Shown piece after piece: positions 15,778 to 23,814 of a DNA stretch of 37,166 bases. Position 1 is the stretch's first letter. Every line of letters begins with the position of its first letter. The notes under the pieces are model-generated. The model ran no database searches. It worked only from the letters and a program-made list of their open reading frames with translations, and had not been told where the DNA came from. The DNA is from Oscillospiraceae bacterium (lineage in GTDB: Bacteria > Bacillota_A > Clostridia > Oscillospirales > Oscillospiraceae): the NCBI GenBank assembly GCA_017539885.1, contig JAFYCC010000042.1, positions 1-37,166 of the forward strand, given 5' to 3'. The position numbers and the translations under genes are program-made.

Positions 15778-15786
15778 CGGCTGCGA

Positions 15787-16365
15787 ATGTTCACGCCGAT
15801 TTGGTCCATGATCGACAAAAAAGCGTTTCGTACAAAAAAGCGGGCAGAGATCAAACTCCTCCCGGAAAGCTATATTAAGGGGTCTGATGAGCTGATTGCA
15901 GAAAAGCTCTCCTCCCTGCCTGCATTTATTTCTGCAGACCGCATTTTTGCCTACTACAGCATAGGCAACGAAGTGGATACGCACAGGATACTCAAGCTTG
16001 CGGAAAAGCATCGCAAGACGGTATTCCTGCCCGTTGTCCTTGGCAACGGCGTAATGGAGTTTGCGCTCTATGATCCCGCAGGCGCCCTGCGAAGCGGCGC
16101 CCTGCACATCCCCGAACCTGCGGAGGAGGCCATGCGTGCGATCCCGCACAAGGGGGACGTCATTCTCGTGCCTGCGCTTTGCTACGATGCAGATCGATAC
16201 AGGCTCGGTCAGGGCGGCGGCTATTACGACAGATTCCTCGCGGATTGTCCGGCCGTTTCTGTCGGTCTCGGGAGGGAACGTCTTATGCCCGTATCCGTCC
16301 CAAGGATGGAGCATGATCTTCCCGTCGATATCCTGGTTACGGAAGCGCGCGTTTTCAAAGGCTGA
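15787..16365 (+). CDS. 5-formyltetrahydrofolate cyclo-ligase
   Basis: This enzyme converts 5-formyl-THF to 5,10-methenyl-THF with ATP, returning folate to the one-carbon pool. The chosen ATG follows AAGGAGG (15771-15777) after 9 bp and gives 192 aa, the family length; a longer in-frame start at 15673 would translate the structured leader and is unlikely. Visible: the basic N-terminal helix FRTKKRAEI, the IFAYYSIGNEVDT strand, HIPEP (substrate loop), VILVPALCYD and the signature GQGGGYYDRFL. It sits between a glycosyltransferase gene and mltG, with an 80-bp gap to the latter, and may be its own unit. Confidence 0.92.
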   Translation: MFTPIWSMIDKKAFRTKKRAEIKLLPESYIKGSDELIAEKLSSLPAFISADRIFAYYSIGNEVDTHRILKLAEKHRKTVFLPVVLGNGVMEFALYDPAGALRSGALHIPEPAEEAMRAIPHKGDVILVPALCYDADRYRLGQGGGYYDRFLADCPAVSVGLGRERLMPVSVPRMEHDLPVDILVTEARVFKG

Positions 16366-16445
16366 CACTTTCCGGAACAGCACAACGTTGTTACTTAACG
16401 GAGACACCCCCAAAGTCTTCATTCGGGGCACAAGGAGCCTAACCA

Positions 16446-18005
16446 ATGTCTGAGAATCAAGATCCTCGCAACACAAACCGGTCTGAAGATGAATTCTGGC
16501 TGGACTATGATCTGGAAGCTCTCGGGATCAGTCTGCCGCAAGATGGAGATGCGCAGGTTCCTCCTGAGGCGGCTGAGGAAGACGTGCCTGTCCCCTCTCC
16601 CGAGCCGTCAGATGCGGCGGATTCAGCTGCTGCAGCTCTTCCGGAAACCGGATACGACGTACAGGAGAGCATCCCGGAAACGTCTCAGCCTTCCACCGAA
16701 CCGGAAGCAGGACTGGAATATGAGTCTGAAACCGACTGTGGCGAAGAGCTTCCCTACGAAAGCCCAGTCAAGTCAAGAAGGCTTACAGAGAAGCGTAAGC
16801 CTCGCAGAAACGAGGTCGTCCTTCGTGCGAGCCAGCTTGATGAAGGTGTTCAAGATGAAGGTCTGGAGCACAGGGATTACCTTCCCGTGCGATTCCGCCG
16901 CGACGGCAAGCTTGGCTGTCTCGGAGGTCTGATGTATGCGACCTTTATCATCAGCATCAGTATCATACTGGCCTGTCTCGGCTGGATGGCCGCGAGCGAC
17001 GTGCTTGCTCTGAACAAGGAGCCGATCACAGCTACCGTTGAGATTCCGCGGACTATTTTCTCCGATCGTGAAGTCAAGAAGAAAACAGACGGCGTCGAAA
17101 CGACCGAAATCATGAAATCCGCTGATGTTGAATTCGTCGCGAACACGCTCAAAGACGCCGGAATCATCGAGTACCCGTTTCTGTTTAAGCTGTATGCTAA
17201 GTTCGCAAACGCTGACATTCAAATCGACCCCGGCACTTATGAACTGAACACGAGTTTCGACTATCGCGCACTCGTCAAAAAGATGCAGGCTGGATCGGAA
17301 TCCCAGCTGCAGACGCTTCTGACTTTCCCCGAAGGCTATACGATGCGTCAGATCTTCTCCAAACTCGAGGAGGCGAACATCTGCTCCCAGGAGGCACTGT
17401 ACGAGGCGGCAGCTTCAGCCCAATACAGTTACAGTTTTCTGGACAGCGTTACTGCTGAAGGCCCGGAGCGGCTGGAGGGCTTCCTCTTCCCGGACACCTA
17501 TTATTTCTATGAGGGCATGTCCGCAAAAAGCGCTATTAACAAGTTCCTCTCCAATATGCACTATCTGATCACCGCCGATATGCTCGCGGTCACGGAAAGT
17601 CGCGGAATGACCTGGAAGGACATTATCGTTATCGCCTCCCTGATCGAGCGCGAGACATCGGGCAGCAAGGAAGACCGCGCCAACATCTCACAGGTAATCT
17701 ACAACCGGCTCGCTGCGGATATGCCGCTGGAGATCGACGCGTCCGTGCTCTATGATCATCCGGAGCACACCGGTGCTCCGACCGGTTCCATGCTGGCAGA
17801 AGACAGCCCGCATAACACGCATACCAGAACAGGGCTCCCGGAGACAGCAATCTCGAATCCCGGATTGGAATCCATTAATGCAGCCCTGTATCCGAGCGAA
17901 GGCAAATTCTATTACTATGCGCTTGACACGGAGACCGGAGAGCATCGCTTCTTCACGAACTATAACGATCATCAAGCGTTTGTCGCGACACAGAATTATG
18001 GATAA
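16446..18005 (+). CDS. mltG: Endolytic peptidoglycan transglycosylase MltG
   Basis: This enzyme cleaves nascent glycan strands near the membrane and sets their length. The protein has 519 aa. Residues 1-150 are an acidic, Pro/Glu-rich cytoplasmic tail longer than in E. coli; a single membrane anchor lies at about 161-183; the extracytoplasmic part holds a LysM-like subdomain and the YceG catalytic domain. The catalytic glutamate lies in ASLIERETS (about 397-405), followed by VIYNRL, the DASVLYD strand, NTHTRTGLPETAISNPG and the FYYYALDTETGEHRFF end. AAGGAG is 8 bp before the ATG. The U32 gene overlaps its end by 8 bp, a pairing also seen in Bacillus (yrrL region). Confidence 0.93.
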   Translation: MSENQDPRNTNRSEDEFWLDYDLEALGISLPQDGDAQVPPEAAEEDVPVPSPEPSDAADSAAAALPETGYDVQESIPETSQPSTEPEAGLEYESETDCGEELPYESPVKSRRLTEKRKPRRNEVVLRASQLDEGVQDEGLEHRDYLPVRFRRDGKLGCLGGLMYATFIISISIILACLGWMAASDVLALNKEPITATVEIPRTIFSDREVKKKTDGVETTEIMKSADVEFVANTLKDAGIIEYPFLFKLYAKFANADIQIDPGTYELNTSFDYRALVKKMQAGSESQLQTLLTFPEGYTMRQIFSKLEEANICSQEALYEAAASAQYSYSFLDSVTAEGPERLEGFLFPDTYYFYEGMSAKSAINKFLSNMHYLITADMLAVTESRGMTWKDIIVIASLIERETSGSKEDRANISQVIYNRLAADMPLEIDASVLYDHPEHTGAPTGSMLAEDSPHNTHTRTGLPETAISNPGLESINAALYPSEGKFYYYALDTETGEHRFFTNYNDHQAFVATQNYG

Positions 18006-19203
18006 TCAGACGGTACTTCTCTCCCCTGCCGGAGATTTCGAACGTCTGGAGATGGCGCTGCATTACGGAGCTGATGCAGTATATCTCGCAGGAGAAAAAT
18101 TCGGAATGCGCGCGTTTGCGGGAAACTTCTCACAGGATGCGCTCACTCGTGCCGTCAGACTGGCTCACGATATGGGCAGAAAGATCTATGTGACCTGCAA
18201 CACGCTGCCGCGGGACACAGAGATGGACGCCCTTCCGGATTATCTCTCGTTTCTTCAGGAGATCGGTACAGACGCGCTGATCGTAGCGGACTTCGGGGTC
18301 ATGGGACTATGCAAAAAATATGCGCCGAAGGTCCCTCTGCATGTGAGCACACAGTTCGGAGTAGTCAACAGTGAAAGTGCGCGGATGCTTCACGAGCTCG
18401 GTGCAAACTGCGTCGTTCTGGCACGGGAACTGTCTCTGGATGAGATTGCGACAATTCGTTCCAAAACGCCGCGTTCACTGAAACTGGAGACTTTTGTGCA
18501 CGGCGCCATGTGCATCTCCTTCTCAGGACGGTGCGTACTTTCAAACTATATGACCGGTCGTGACGCCAACCGCGGGGAATGCGCACAGCCATGTCGCTGG
18601 AAGTATACACTTATGGAGGAAAAGAGGCCCGGCGAGTATTTCCCTGTATTTGAGGGAGACGAAGGCGCGTATATTCTCAACAGCCGCGATCTGTGCATGA
18701 TCGAACATTTGCCGGAGCTGCTGGAAGCCGGCGTAGACATTCTGAAGATTGAGGGCCGGATGAAATCCGCCTACTATACCGCCGCGGTAACGAACGCATA
18801 CCGGCATGCGCTCTCCGACGCCGAAAAAGGACTTCCTTTCGATCCTCTCTGGCTTGACGAAGTAAACAAGCTCCGGCACAGAGAGTACTGCACCGGTTTC
18901 TATTACGGAGAGCCCGGACAGAACACCGGCGCATCCTCATACTTTCAGGACGCAATGGTCATCGCCGTCGTCGAAGGCAGCGACGAAAACGGCGAAGCGA
19001 TCCTAACGCAGAGAAATCGTTTCTCTTCGGGCGAAGAGCTCGAACTGCTCACAAAAGACGGGCCTCCGATCAGTTTCCGCGCCGATAATCTGCGTGATGA
19101 ATCAGGCGCACCGATTCCGGAAGCGAAGCATCCGATGATGCGCTTACGGCTCAGGCTGCCGATTCCCGCACAGAGGCTCTCCATCCTTCGAAAGCCTGTC
19201 TGA
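17998..19203 (+). CDS. U32-family protein (peptidase-like; TrhP-type tRNA hydroxylation candidate)
   Basis: Protein of 401 aa starting at the ATG that overlaps the mltG stop; the longer upstream frame is mltG read out of frame. It starts TVLLSPAGDFERLEMALHYG as in U32 proteins. The family signature ETFVHGAMCISFSGRC is at about 164-179 and is followed by GECAQPCRW; Cys172, 179, 195 and 199 probably bind an Fe-S cluster. LKIEGRMKS (about 250) is also typical. U32 proteins were named peptidases, but in E. coli and Bacillus several act in hydroxylation of tRNA U34 (TrhP) or of rRNA (RlhA). Bacillus has U32 genes yrrN and yrrO beside the mltG homologue yrrL, which favours a TrhP role here. Confidence 0.9.
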   Translation: MDNQTVLLSPAGDFERLEMALHYGADAVYLAGEKFGMRAFAGNFSQDALTRAVRLAHDMGRKIYVTCNTLPRDTEMDALPDYLSFLQEIGTDALIVADFGVMGLCKKYAPKVPLHVSTQFGVVNSESARMLHELGANCVVLARELSLDEIATIRSKTPRSLKLETFVHGAMCISFSGRCVLSNYMTGRDANRGECAQPCRWKYTLMEEKRPGEYFPVFEGDEGAYILNSRDLCMIEHLPELLEAGVDILKIEGRMKSAYYTAAVTNAYRHALSDAEKGLPFDPLWLDEVNKLRHREYCTGFYYGEPGQNTGASSYFQDAMVIAVVEGSDENGEAILTQRNRFSSGEELELLTKDGPPISFRADNLRDESGAPIPEAKHPMMRLRLRLPIPAQRLSILRKPV

Positions 19204-19207
19204 AATG

Positions 19208-19254
19208 CCGCAGCACCCCTGATGGCCTGTGCCATCAGGGGTGCTGCGGTTTTT
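19208..19254 (+). terminator. Strong terminator after the U32 gene
   Basis: A perfect 19-bp inverted repeat (19208-19226 with 19231-19249), a CTGT loop and a five-T tail. It lies between two convergent genes and touches the last base of the carboxypeptidase stop. Confidence 0.93.
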
Positions 19255-20120
19255 CAGTCCTGATACAGTTCTACGAATTCCTCAAGGCAGAGGCCCTTTT
19301 CCATGATGTAGGCGGCCGCCTCCTCTCCGACATAGCGAAAATGCCACGGCTCAAACATGATCCCAGTAATATCCTGCTTGTCCTCCGGAAAACGAAGGAT
19401 GAATCCATACTCCGCACAGTGCTCTTTCATCCATTTGCTAAGCGCGGTATCCGCGAGCGATTCGTTCATGTACTGATAGTACTGATCGCAGATGTCAGCG
19501 GCAAGGCCTGTCTGATGCTCGCTCGATCCGGGTATCGCTACGATACGCGCAGCCGTCTCCCGGTCGCCTCCGTATTCCGCCACCTTTTTGTTGAAAAGGT
19601 ATTCCTGCGTCGAGTATGGTCGATAGGAAGACGTCAGGTAGACGCTCAGGCCTTCATCTCTCGCGCCCTGAATAAATGCTTTGAGTGCATCGACGGCACG
19701 GCTGTCGAAGTAGTGACCGTTTTCCAGAGGCGAGACGTCCGGCGTGAAATCGCTGCCGAGCAGATGCGTCTGGTTGGCCAGCACGTATTTCCAATCCGTT
19801 ATATCGATGTCAGGTTTATCCGCGAACGGATCCGGCTCCGGAGTTGGCGTTGGTGTAGGCGTGGGTGTCGGTTTCGGTGTCGGGTCAGGTTCGGGAGACG
19901 GAGCAGGATTCGTGGACGGTGTTGTCTGCGGCGCAGCGTACGGTGAAGGCGACGCATCTGAAATCGGCTGCTGAACGGGCACCTCTGAGGGCTTCGGAGA
20001 AGCCTCAGCAAGTGATGGCTCGCCCCGATTCAGCATTCCGCTTCTGGCAGCCACGAGGGCAGCCAGAAGAACGACACAAACCGTCAGCAGTATCACACCT
20101 ATCCATTTTCTGCTTCTCAT
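19254..20120 (-). CDS. VanY-like D-alanyl-D-alanine carboxypeptidase (M15B)
   Basis: Zinc peptidase that trims the terminal D-Ala from peptidoglycan stem peptides outside the membrane. The protein has 288 aa from the ATG at 20120 (GGAGG 5 bp upstream); the longer frame would add 21 residues ahead of the signal-anchor. Residues 7-26 form that anchor. Residues 40-98 are a Pro/Ser/Thr linker with PT repeats. The catalytic domain has the SSYRP motif (Arg167), zinc ligands in SEHQTGLAADI (His202, Asp209) and the last His in EPWHFRY (His260). It has a single-gene layout with its own promoter. Nothing nearby suggests vancomycin resistance (no VanH/A/X), so it is likely a housekeeping wall-trimming enzyme. 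Confidence 0.93.
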   Translation of the reverse strand: MRSRKWIGVILLTVCVVLLAALVAARSGMLNRGEPSLAEASPKPSEVPVQQPISDASPSPYAAPQTTPSTNPAPSPEPDPTPKPTPTPTPTPTPEPDPFADKPDIDITDWKYVLANQTHLLGSDFTPDVSPLENGHYFDSRAVDALKAFIQGARDEGLSVYLTSSYRPYSTQEYLFNKKVAEYGGDRETAARIVAIPGSSEHQTGLAADICDQYYQYMNESLADTALSKWMKEHCAEYGFILRFPEDKQDITGIMFEPWHFRYVGEEAAAYIMEKGLCLEEFVELYQD

Positions 20121-20154
20121 AAGCCCCTCCGTGAAGCATACCTGCTTCAGTCGA

Positions 20155-20183
20155 ATAGTACCACAGGAAAACTCCGGATTCAA
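20155..20183 (-). promoter_or_regulatory. Promoter of the carboxypeptidase gene
   Basis: On the minus strand, -35 TTGAAT (20178-20183), 17 bp, TGG then -10 TACTAT (20155-20160). It has the same layout as the serC promoter. Confidence 0.5.
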
Positions 20184-20195
20184 GTCGCCTGAAAG

Positions 20196-20225
20196 AACGC
20201 GCCGTACCTTTTGGCACAGCGCGTT
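20196..20225 (-). terminator. Weak terminator-like hairpin after rsgA
   Basis: AACGCGC (20196-20202) pairs with GCGCGTT (20219-20225), with an inner stem around AAAA. The tail is short (CTTTC). It is a candidate end for the long leftward operon. Confidence 0.4.
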
Positions 20226-20310
20226 TCTTGTGATCTGTCATCTTCCGTACGGGATCAGCTAAACACAGATCCAATTCTGAAGCGGCGTTATCAAACTCAT
20301 TTCTTGTATA

Positions 20311-21225
20311 TTACTGTTTATCCGCGCCGGGACCTACAGGCTTGTTTTCCCAGTCCTTATACTGGGAAGACAATTCGTAAAGCCGCGCATAACCGGCATG
20401 CCGGCTGGGATGGATCGTACCAGCCTCCACGGCCTGCAGCACCGCGCACCCAGGCTCCTTAAGGTGTGCGCAGTCTCGAAAGCGGCACTGTCCTATGAAC
20501 GGACGAAACTCCGGAAACGCGTACTGCAACTCTTCTTTCGGGATCGGATCCATCAGTTCCAGATCAAAGGAAGCAAAGCCCGGCGTATCCGCAACAAAAG
20601 TGCTGCCGTCAAGCGCGAAAAGCTCAACGTGCCGTGTCGTGTGGCGTCCGCGCCCGAGCTTTCTGCTGACCTCTCCGACATTCAGAAGAAGTTCCGGCGT
20701 AAGTGCGTTCAGCAGGCTGGATTTTCCGACCCCGGTATTGCCTGTTAAAGCGCATATCTTGCCTAGCAGAACGTTCCGCAGGTCTTCGATGCCCTGCCCT
20801 GTCTCCGCGCTCGTTCTCAATACAGGATAGCCGCTGTTCTCATAGATCGCGGCAATACTGTCTCCCCGGTCGAGATCCGACTTGTTGATACAGATCGCGA
20901 AACCGCATTCTGCGCACTCCGCGATCGCCGCAACACGGTCGATCAGGAACGGATCCGTGACAGGTATCACGGCGGAAGCGACGAACACGAGCAGATCGAC
21001 GTTCGCAACGGCAGGACGAACAAAAGCGTTTCTGCGCGGCAGGATGGCGCTCACGACGCCTTTTCCGCCGCCGATATCCTGAACTTCCACCCTGTCTCCG
21101 ACAAGCGGTGAGATGCCTTTGTTTCGAAACACGCCTTTTGCGCGGCATTCGAGTGTCTGCTCACCACAGCGCACGGAATAAAAACCGCTGAGTGAACGAA
21201 TAATTACGGCTTCCGACATCGGCAT
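20311..21225 (-). CDS. rsgA: Ribosome small-subunit biogenesis GTPase RsgA
   Basis: Circularly permuted GTPase that checks late 30S subunit maturation. The protein has 304 aa. An N-terminal OB-fold (about 1-70) is followed by the G4 motif INKSD, then G1 GNTGVGKSS, the switch region around GRGRHTT, G3 DTPGFAS and a C-terminal zinc region CRFRDCAHLKEPGC. The order G4-G1-G3 is diagnostic. The ATG at 21225 shares a base with the prkC stop; an in-frame TTG just upstream and an ATG at 21219 are alternatives. It sits after prkC as in Bacillus (cpgA), where it is a reported PrkC substrate; that link is knowledge of the family, not seen here. Confidence 0.94.
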   Translation of the reverse strand: MPMSEAVIIRSLSGFYSVRCGEQTLECRAKGVFRNKGISPLVGDRVEVQDIGGGKGVVSAILPRRNAFVRPAVANVDLLVFVASAVIPVTDPFLIDRVAAIAECAECGFAICINKSDLDRGDSIAAIYENSGYPVLRTSAETGQGIEDLRNVLLGKICALTGNTGVGKSSLLNALTPELLLNVGEVSRKLGRGRHTTRHVELFALDGSTFVADTPGFASFDLELMDPIPKEELQYAFPEFRPFIGQCRFRDCAHLKEPGCAVLQAVEAGTIHPSRHAGYARLYELSSQYKDWENKPVGPGADKQ

Positions 21226-23012
21226 CAACCGCCGGCTTCCGCCGATTCAGCGCTCTCGGGTTCAGGTTCCGGAGTGGGTGTCGGCTTCGGCCCCTGTGAC
21301 ACGCGGATGTAGATCTTGGAATGCTCCTCCACTTCTGTATTCGGACTCATGTTCTGCCAGATGACGATGCCTTCTTCGTAGTCGTCGCTGTAATCATAGC
21401 TGACGCTGCCGATCGTTAGTCCGACGGCCTCAAGACGATTCCTGGCGGTGGATTCAAAGTATCCGACAAGACTGGGCACGGCAACCATTTTAATCTCCGG
21501 ACCTCCGCTGACGCGAAGGAAGACCTGTGAACCCGCAGGAAGTTCCTCTCCGGCAGCGGGAATCGTGCTGACGATATAGTCCTTAGAGATAGAAGGATCT
21601 GCGATGACTTCCTTCTCAACTGTAAATCCGAGCTTCTGCAGGTCAGTCGTAGCCTGCCGGTATTCCTTATTAACAACGTCCGGCATTTCAACCATGACCT
21701 GTCCGGAACTGACGGTCAATTCGACAGATATTCCCTCCGGAACGCGCATCACGCTTCGGCCTGCGTCCGGACTCTGACTGAGTATCGTTCCGGCTTCCGT
21801 TTCCGGATCGATTACGGTCGTGAGTTTGAAGTTGAAATCTTCATAGGCGCTGTCGTTAATGATGTAATCCGCCTTTTCGCCGATGAAGCTCGGCATTTCG
21901 ATCCTCTCCGGATCCTCAAAAATGCCCTGCAGCCAGAATCTCCACAGGAAGATAAACGCGCCGATGATGAACACAAGCACGATGAAGAATCCAGTAAGCA
22001 TACTCACTTTGCTCGAGCGGGAGCGACGCCGCCTGTAATTCTCCGCGCTGAGTTCTCCGGAATTGCTGATCGGGGCAACGTTGCGCTTGACGATATACTG
22101 ATCTTCCTCCGGCAGTTCAAATACCTCTTCCTGCGCGGGCGTTTCCTCCGAAGGCTGCACCGCAGAGCCGCTTATGCGGTTCTTGCGATAAGTCTCCAGA
22201 TCCTCCAGCATTTCATCAGCAGACTGATAGCGGGATTCGATGTTCGCGTCCATCGCCTTAAGCGTTATGGCTTCGAGTTCCTCCGGGACATCCGGATTGA
22301 TCTCCCGCGGCGGCCGCGGAACTGCGCTCAGATGCTGAAGCGCGATCTGCTCCGCATTCTCGCCCTCGTAAGGCAGCGTGCCGGTGAGCATCTCATACAT
22401 CACGACGCCTACGGAATAGATATCGCTGCGCGCGTCGGCTGCGCCGCCCCTTGCCTGCTCGGGCGACGCGTAGTGCACGGAACCGATCGTCTCTCCGCTG
22501 TGATCCTCGCTCTCATCAAGCAGACATGCGATCCCGAAATCAGCGACCTTGATGGTGCCGTCCTCAAGAATCATGATGTTGTGGGGCTTGATGTCTCTGT
22601 GTACGATGCCCTTGCTGTGCGCGTGACTGAGCGCCTTAAGGATCTGTGTGGAAAAGTGCAGAACCTCTTTCCAGCTCAGAATTCCGCGGCGCTTCATATA
22701 GTCCTTGAGCGTGATACCCTCGATCAGCTCCATGACGATGTATTCGACGTCTTCGGAATGACTCACGTCGTAGACCGCAACGATGTTTGGGTGACTGAGC
22801 ATGGCTACGGCCTGAGATTCCGAGCGGAATTGTCTGCGCACGTCTGAATCCACGGGCGAATCATCGCGCAGGATCTTGACTGCGACGTAACGGTTGAGCC
22901 GGTGACAGAGCGCTTTATATACGACCGACATACCGCCGGCTCCGATTACCTCAAGGAGCTCATAGCGGTCGTCGAGCATTTGTCCAAGATATTTATCCAT
23001 ACTGTTGTCCAT
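21225..23012 (-). CDS. prkC: PASTA-domain Ser/Thr protein kinase
   Basis: Membrane kinase that senses muropeptides or lipid II and controls wall synthesis, dormancy exit and translation. The protein has 595 aa. The kinase domain is about 17-275, with GAGGMS at 24-29, Lys46, HRDIKPHN with Asp140, DFG at 158-160 and ASPEQARG. A linker and one membrane helix (about 337-357) lead to three external PASTA repeats (about 371-437, 441-504 and 508-574). The tail is rich in Pro/Glu (GPKPTPTPEPEPE), similar in style to the carboxypeptidase linker. GGGAGGAA lies 5 bp before the ATG. It follows its cognate phosphatase gene by 37 bp. Confidence 0.95.
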   Translation of the reverse strand: MDNSMDKYLGQMLDDRYELLEVIGAGGMSVVYKALCHRLNRYVAVKILRDDSPVDSDVRRQFRSESQAVAMLSHPNIVAVYDVSHSEDVEYIVMELIEGITLKDYMKRRGILSWKEVLHFSTQILKALSHAHSKGIVHRDIKPHNIMILEDGTIKVADFGIACLLDESEDHSGETIGSVHYASPEQARGGAADARSDIYSVGVVMYEMLTGTLPYEGENAEQIALQHLSAVPRPPREINPDVPEELEAITLKAMDANIESRYQSADEMLEDLETYRKNRISGSAVQPSEETPAQEEVFELPEEDQYIVKRNVAPISNSGELSAENYRRRRSRSSKVSMLTGFFIVLVFIIGAFIFLWRFWLQGIFEDPERIEMPSFIGEKADYIINDSAYEDFNFKLTTVIDPETEAGTILSQSPDAGRSVMRVPEGISVELTVSSGQVMVEMPDVVNKEYRQATTDLQKLGFTVEKEVIADPSISKDYIVSTIPAAGEELPAGSQVFLRVSGGPEIKMVAVPSLVGYFESTARNRLEAVGLTIGSVSYDYSDDYEEGIVIWQNMSPNTEVEEHSKIYIRVSQGPKPTPTPEPEPESAESAEAGG

Positions 23013-23049
23013 GTCGTTCCTCCCGATCCGCAGAATGCAGACGAAAGAG

Positions 23050-23787
23050 TCATTCTATGAAGAGCACCGCAGCCGTGACATTGTCCGGAGCGCCGCGCTC
23101 AAGCACCTCTCCGACCAGCTGTCGGCAGGCGGCTTCCGGTGTATCCGCATTCCGCACAAAAGCACTGATCTCATCGTCGGAAAGCTGGTTGCTCAGGCCG
23201 TCCGTGCAGAACAGGAGGCGGTCACCGGGGGAAGGATTGAGCAGGAACACGTCGCCTTTGACTTCCGGCTCCACGCCGAGCGCACGCGTGATCTCATTGC
23301 GGCGCGGGTGATTCTTTGCCTGCTCCATGGTGATCTTACTGCGAGCCACGAGTTCTGCGACAAAAGAGTGATCATTTGTGACACGGCTGATACCGCCGTC
23401 CTGCTCGATCAGATAGGCGCGGCTGTCGCCTATGTTGATAATGGCAGCCATGGAACCGAGGAGCAGCGCGGCGACCAGCGTCGTTCCCATGCCCCTGCAT
23501 TCCGGCCTCTGAAACGCGTGGTCGTAGAGCCGGATGTTCGCATACGACGCAGCGTCACGGATGATGCCGTCCGGTGCCGCACGTTCTGTCTTTGAAAGGC
23601 AGTCTCGGATATGCTCAATAAAGCTTCCGACCGCAAGGACGCTTGCTGTCCTTCCGGCATTTTCTCCGCCCATTCCGTCGCACACTACGATCGCAAACTC
23701 ATTATCGCGTGTATTCGAATAGGAGAGCCAGGAGTCCTGATTCTCTTTTCTGCGCTTGCCAACGTCAGTCAGGGCAAAGTATCTCAT
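23050..23787 (-). CDS. prpC: PP2C-type protein phosphatase (PrpC/Stp)
   Basis: Mn/Mg-dependent phosphatase that removes phosphate from PrkC and its targets. The protein has 245 aa from the ATG at 23787 (GAGGTG 7 bp upstream); a GTG five codons earlier is less likely. Motifs in order: GKRRKENQD (metal Asp), VVCDGMGGENAG, MGTTLVAALL, INIGDSRAYLI, TNDHSFVAELV, FCTDGLSN and APDNVTAAVLF. No membrane segment is present. It lies between rlmN and prkC, the standard Firmicutes order. Confidence 0.95.
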   Translation of the reverse strand: MRYFALTDVGKRRKENQDSWLSYSNTRDNEFAIVVCDGMGGENAGRTASVLAVGSFIEHIRDCLSKTERAAPDGIIRDAASYANIRLYDHAFQRPECRGMGTTLVAALLLGSMAAIINIGDSRAYLIEQDGGISRVTNDHSFVAELVARSKITMEQAKNHPRRNEITRALGVEPEVKGDVFLLNPSPGDRLLFCTDGLSNQLSDDEISAFVRNADTPEAACRQLVGEVLERGAPDNVTAAVLFIE

Positions 23788-23814
23788 GCCTAAACACCTC
23801 ACTGCATCGATTGC

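Noticed and set aside
15673..15786. N-terminal extension of the cyclo-ligase
   Set aside because: The extension corresponds to the structured leader, has odd composition, and the ATG at 15787 has an AAGGAGG site and gives the family length.
15637..15786. THF or ZTP riboswitch, or 6S RNA, before the folate gene
   Set aside because: None of the conserved core sequences of these RNAs is recognisable, and the region is short for 6S RNA; left as unclassified.
16382..16391. Palindrome ACAACGTTGT upstream of mltG
   Set aside because: A 10-bp palindrome alone, with no promoter around it, is not enough to call an operator.
19830..19890. Short repeats as a possible CRISPR or minisatellite
   Set aside because: They encode the Pro-Thr linker of the carboxypeptidase in frame; there are no spacers.
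19254..20120. Vancomycin-resistance function for the VanY-like enzyme
   Set aside because: No vanH, vanA/B-type ligase, vanX or VanRS genes nearby; the domain is common in housekeeping wall enzymes.
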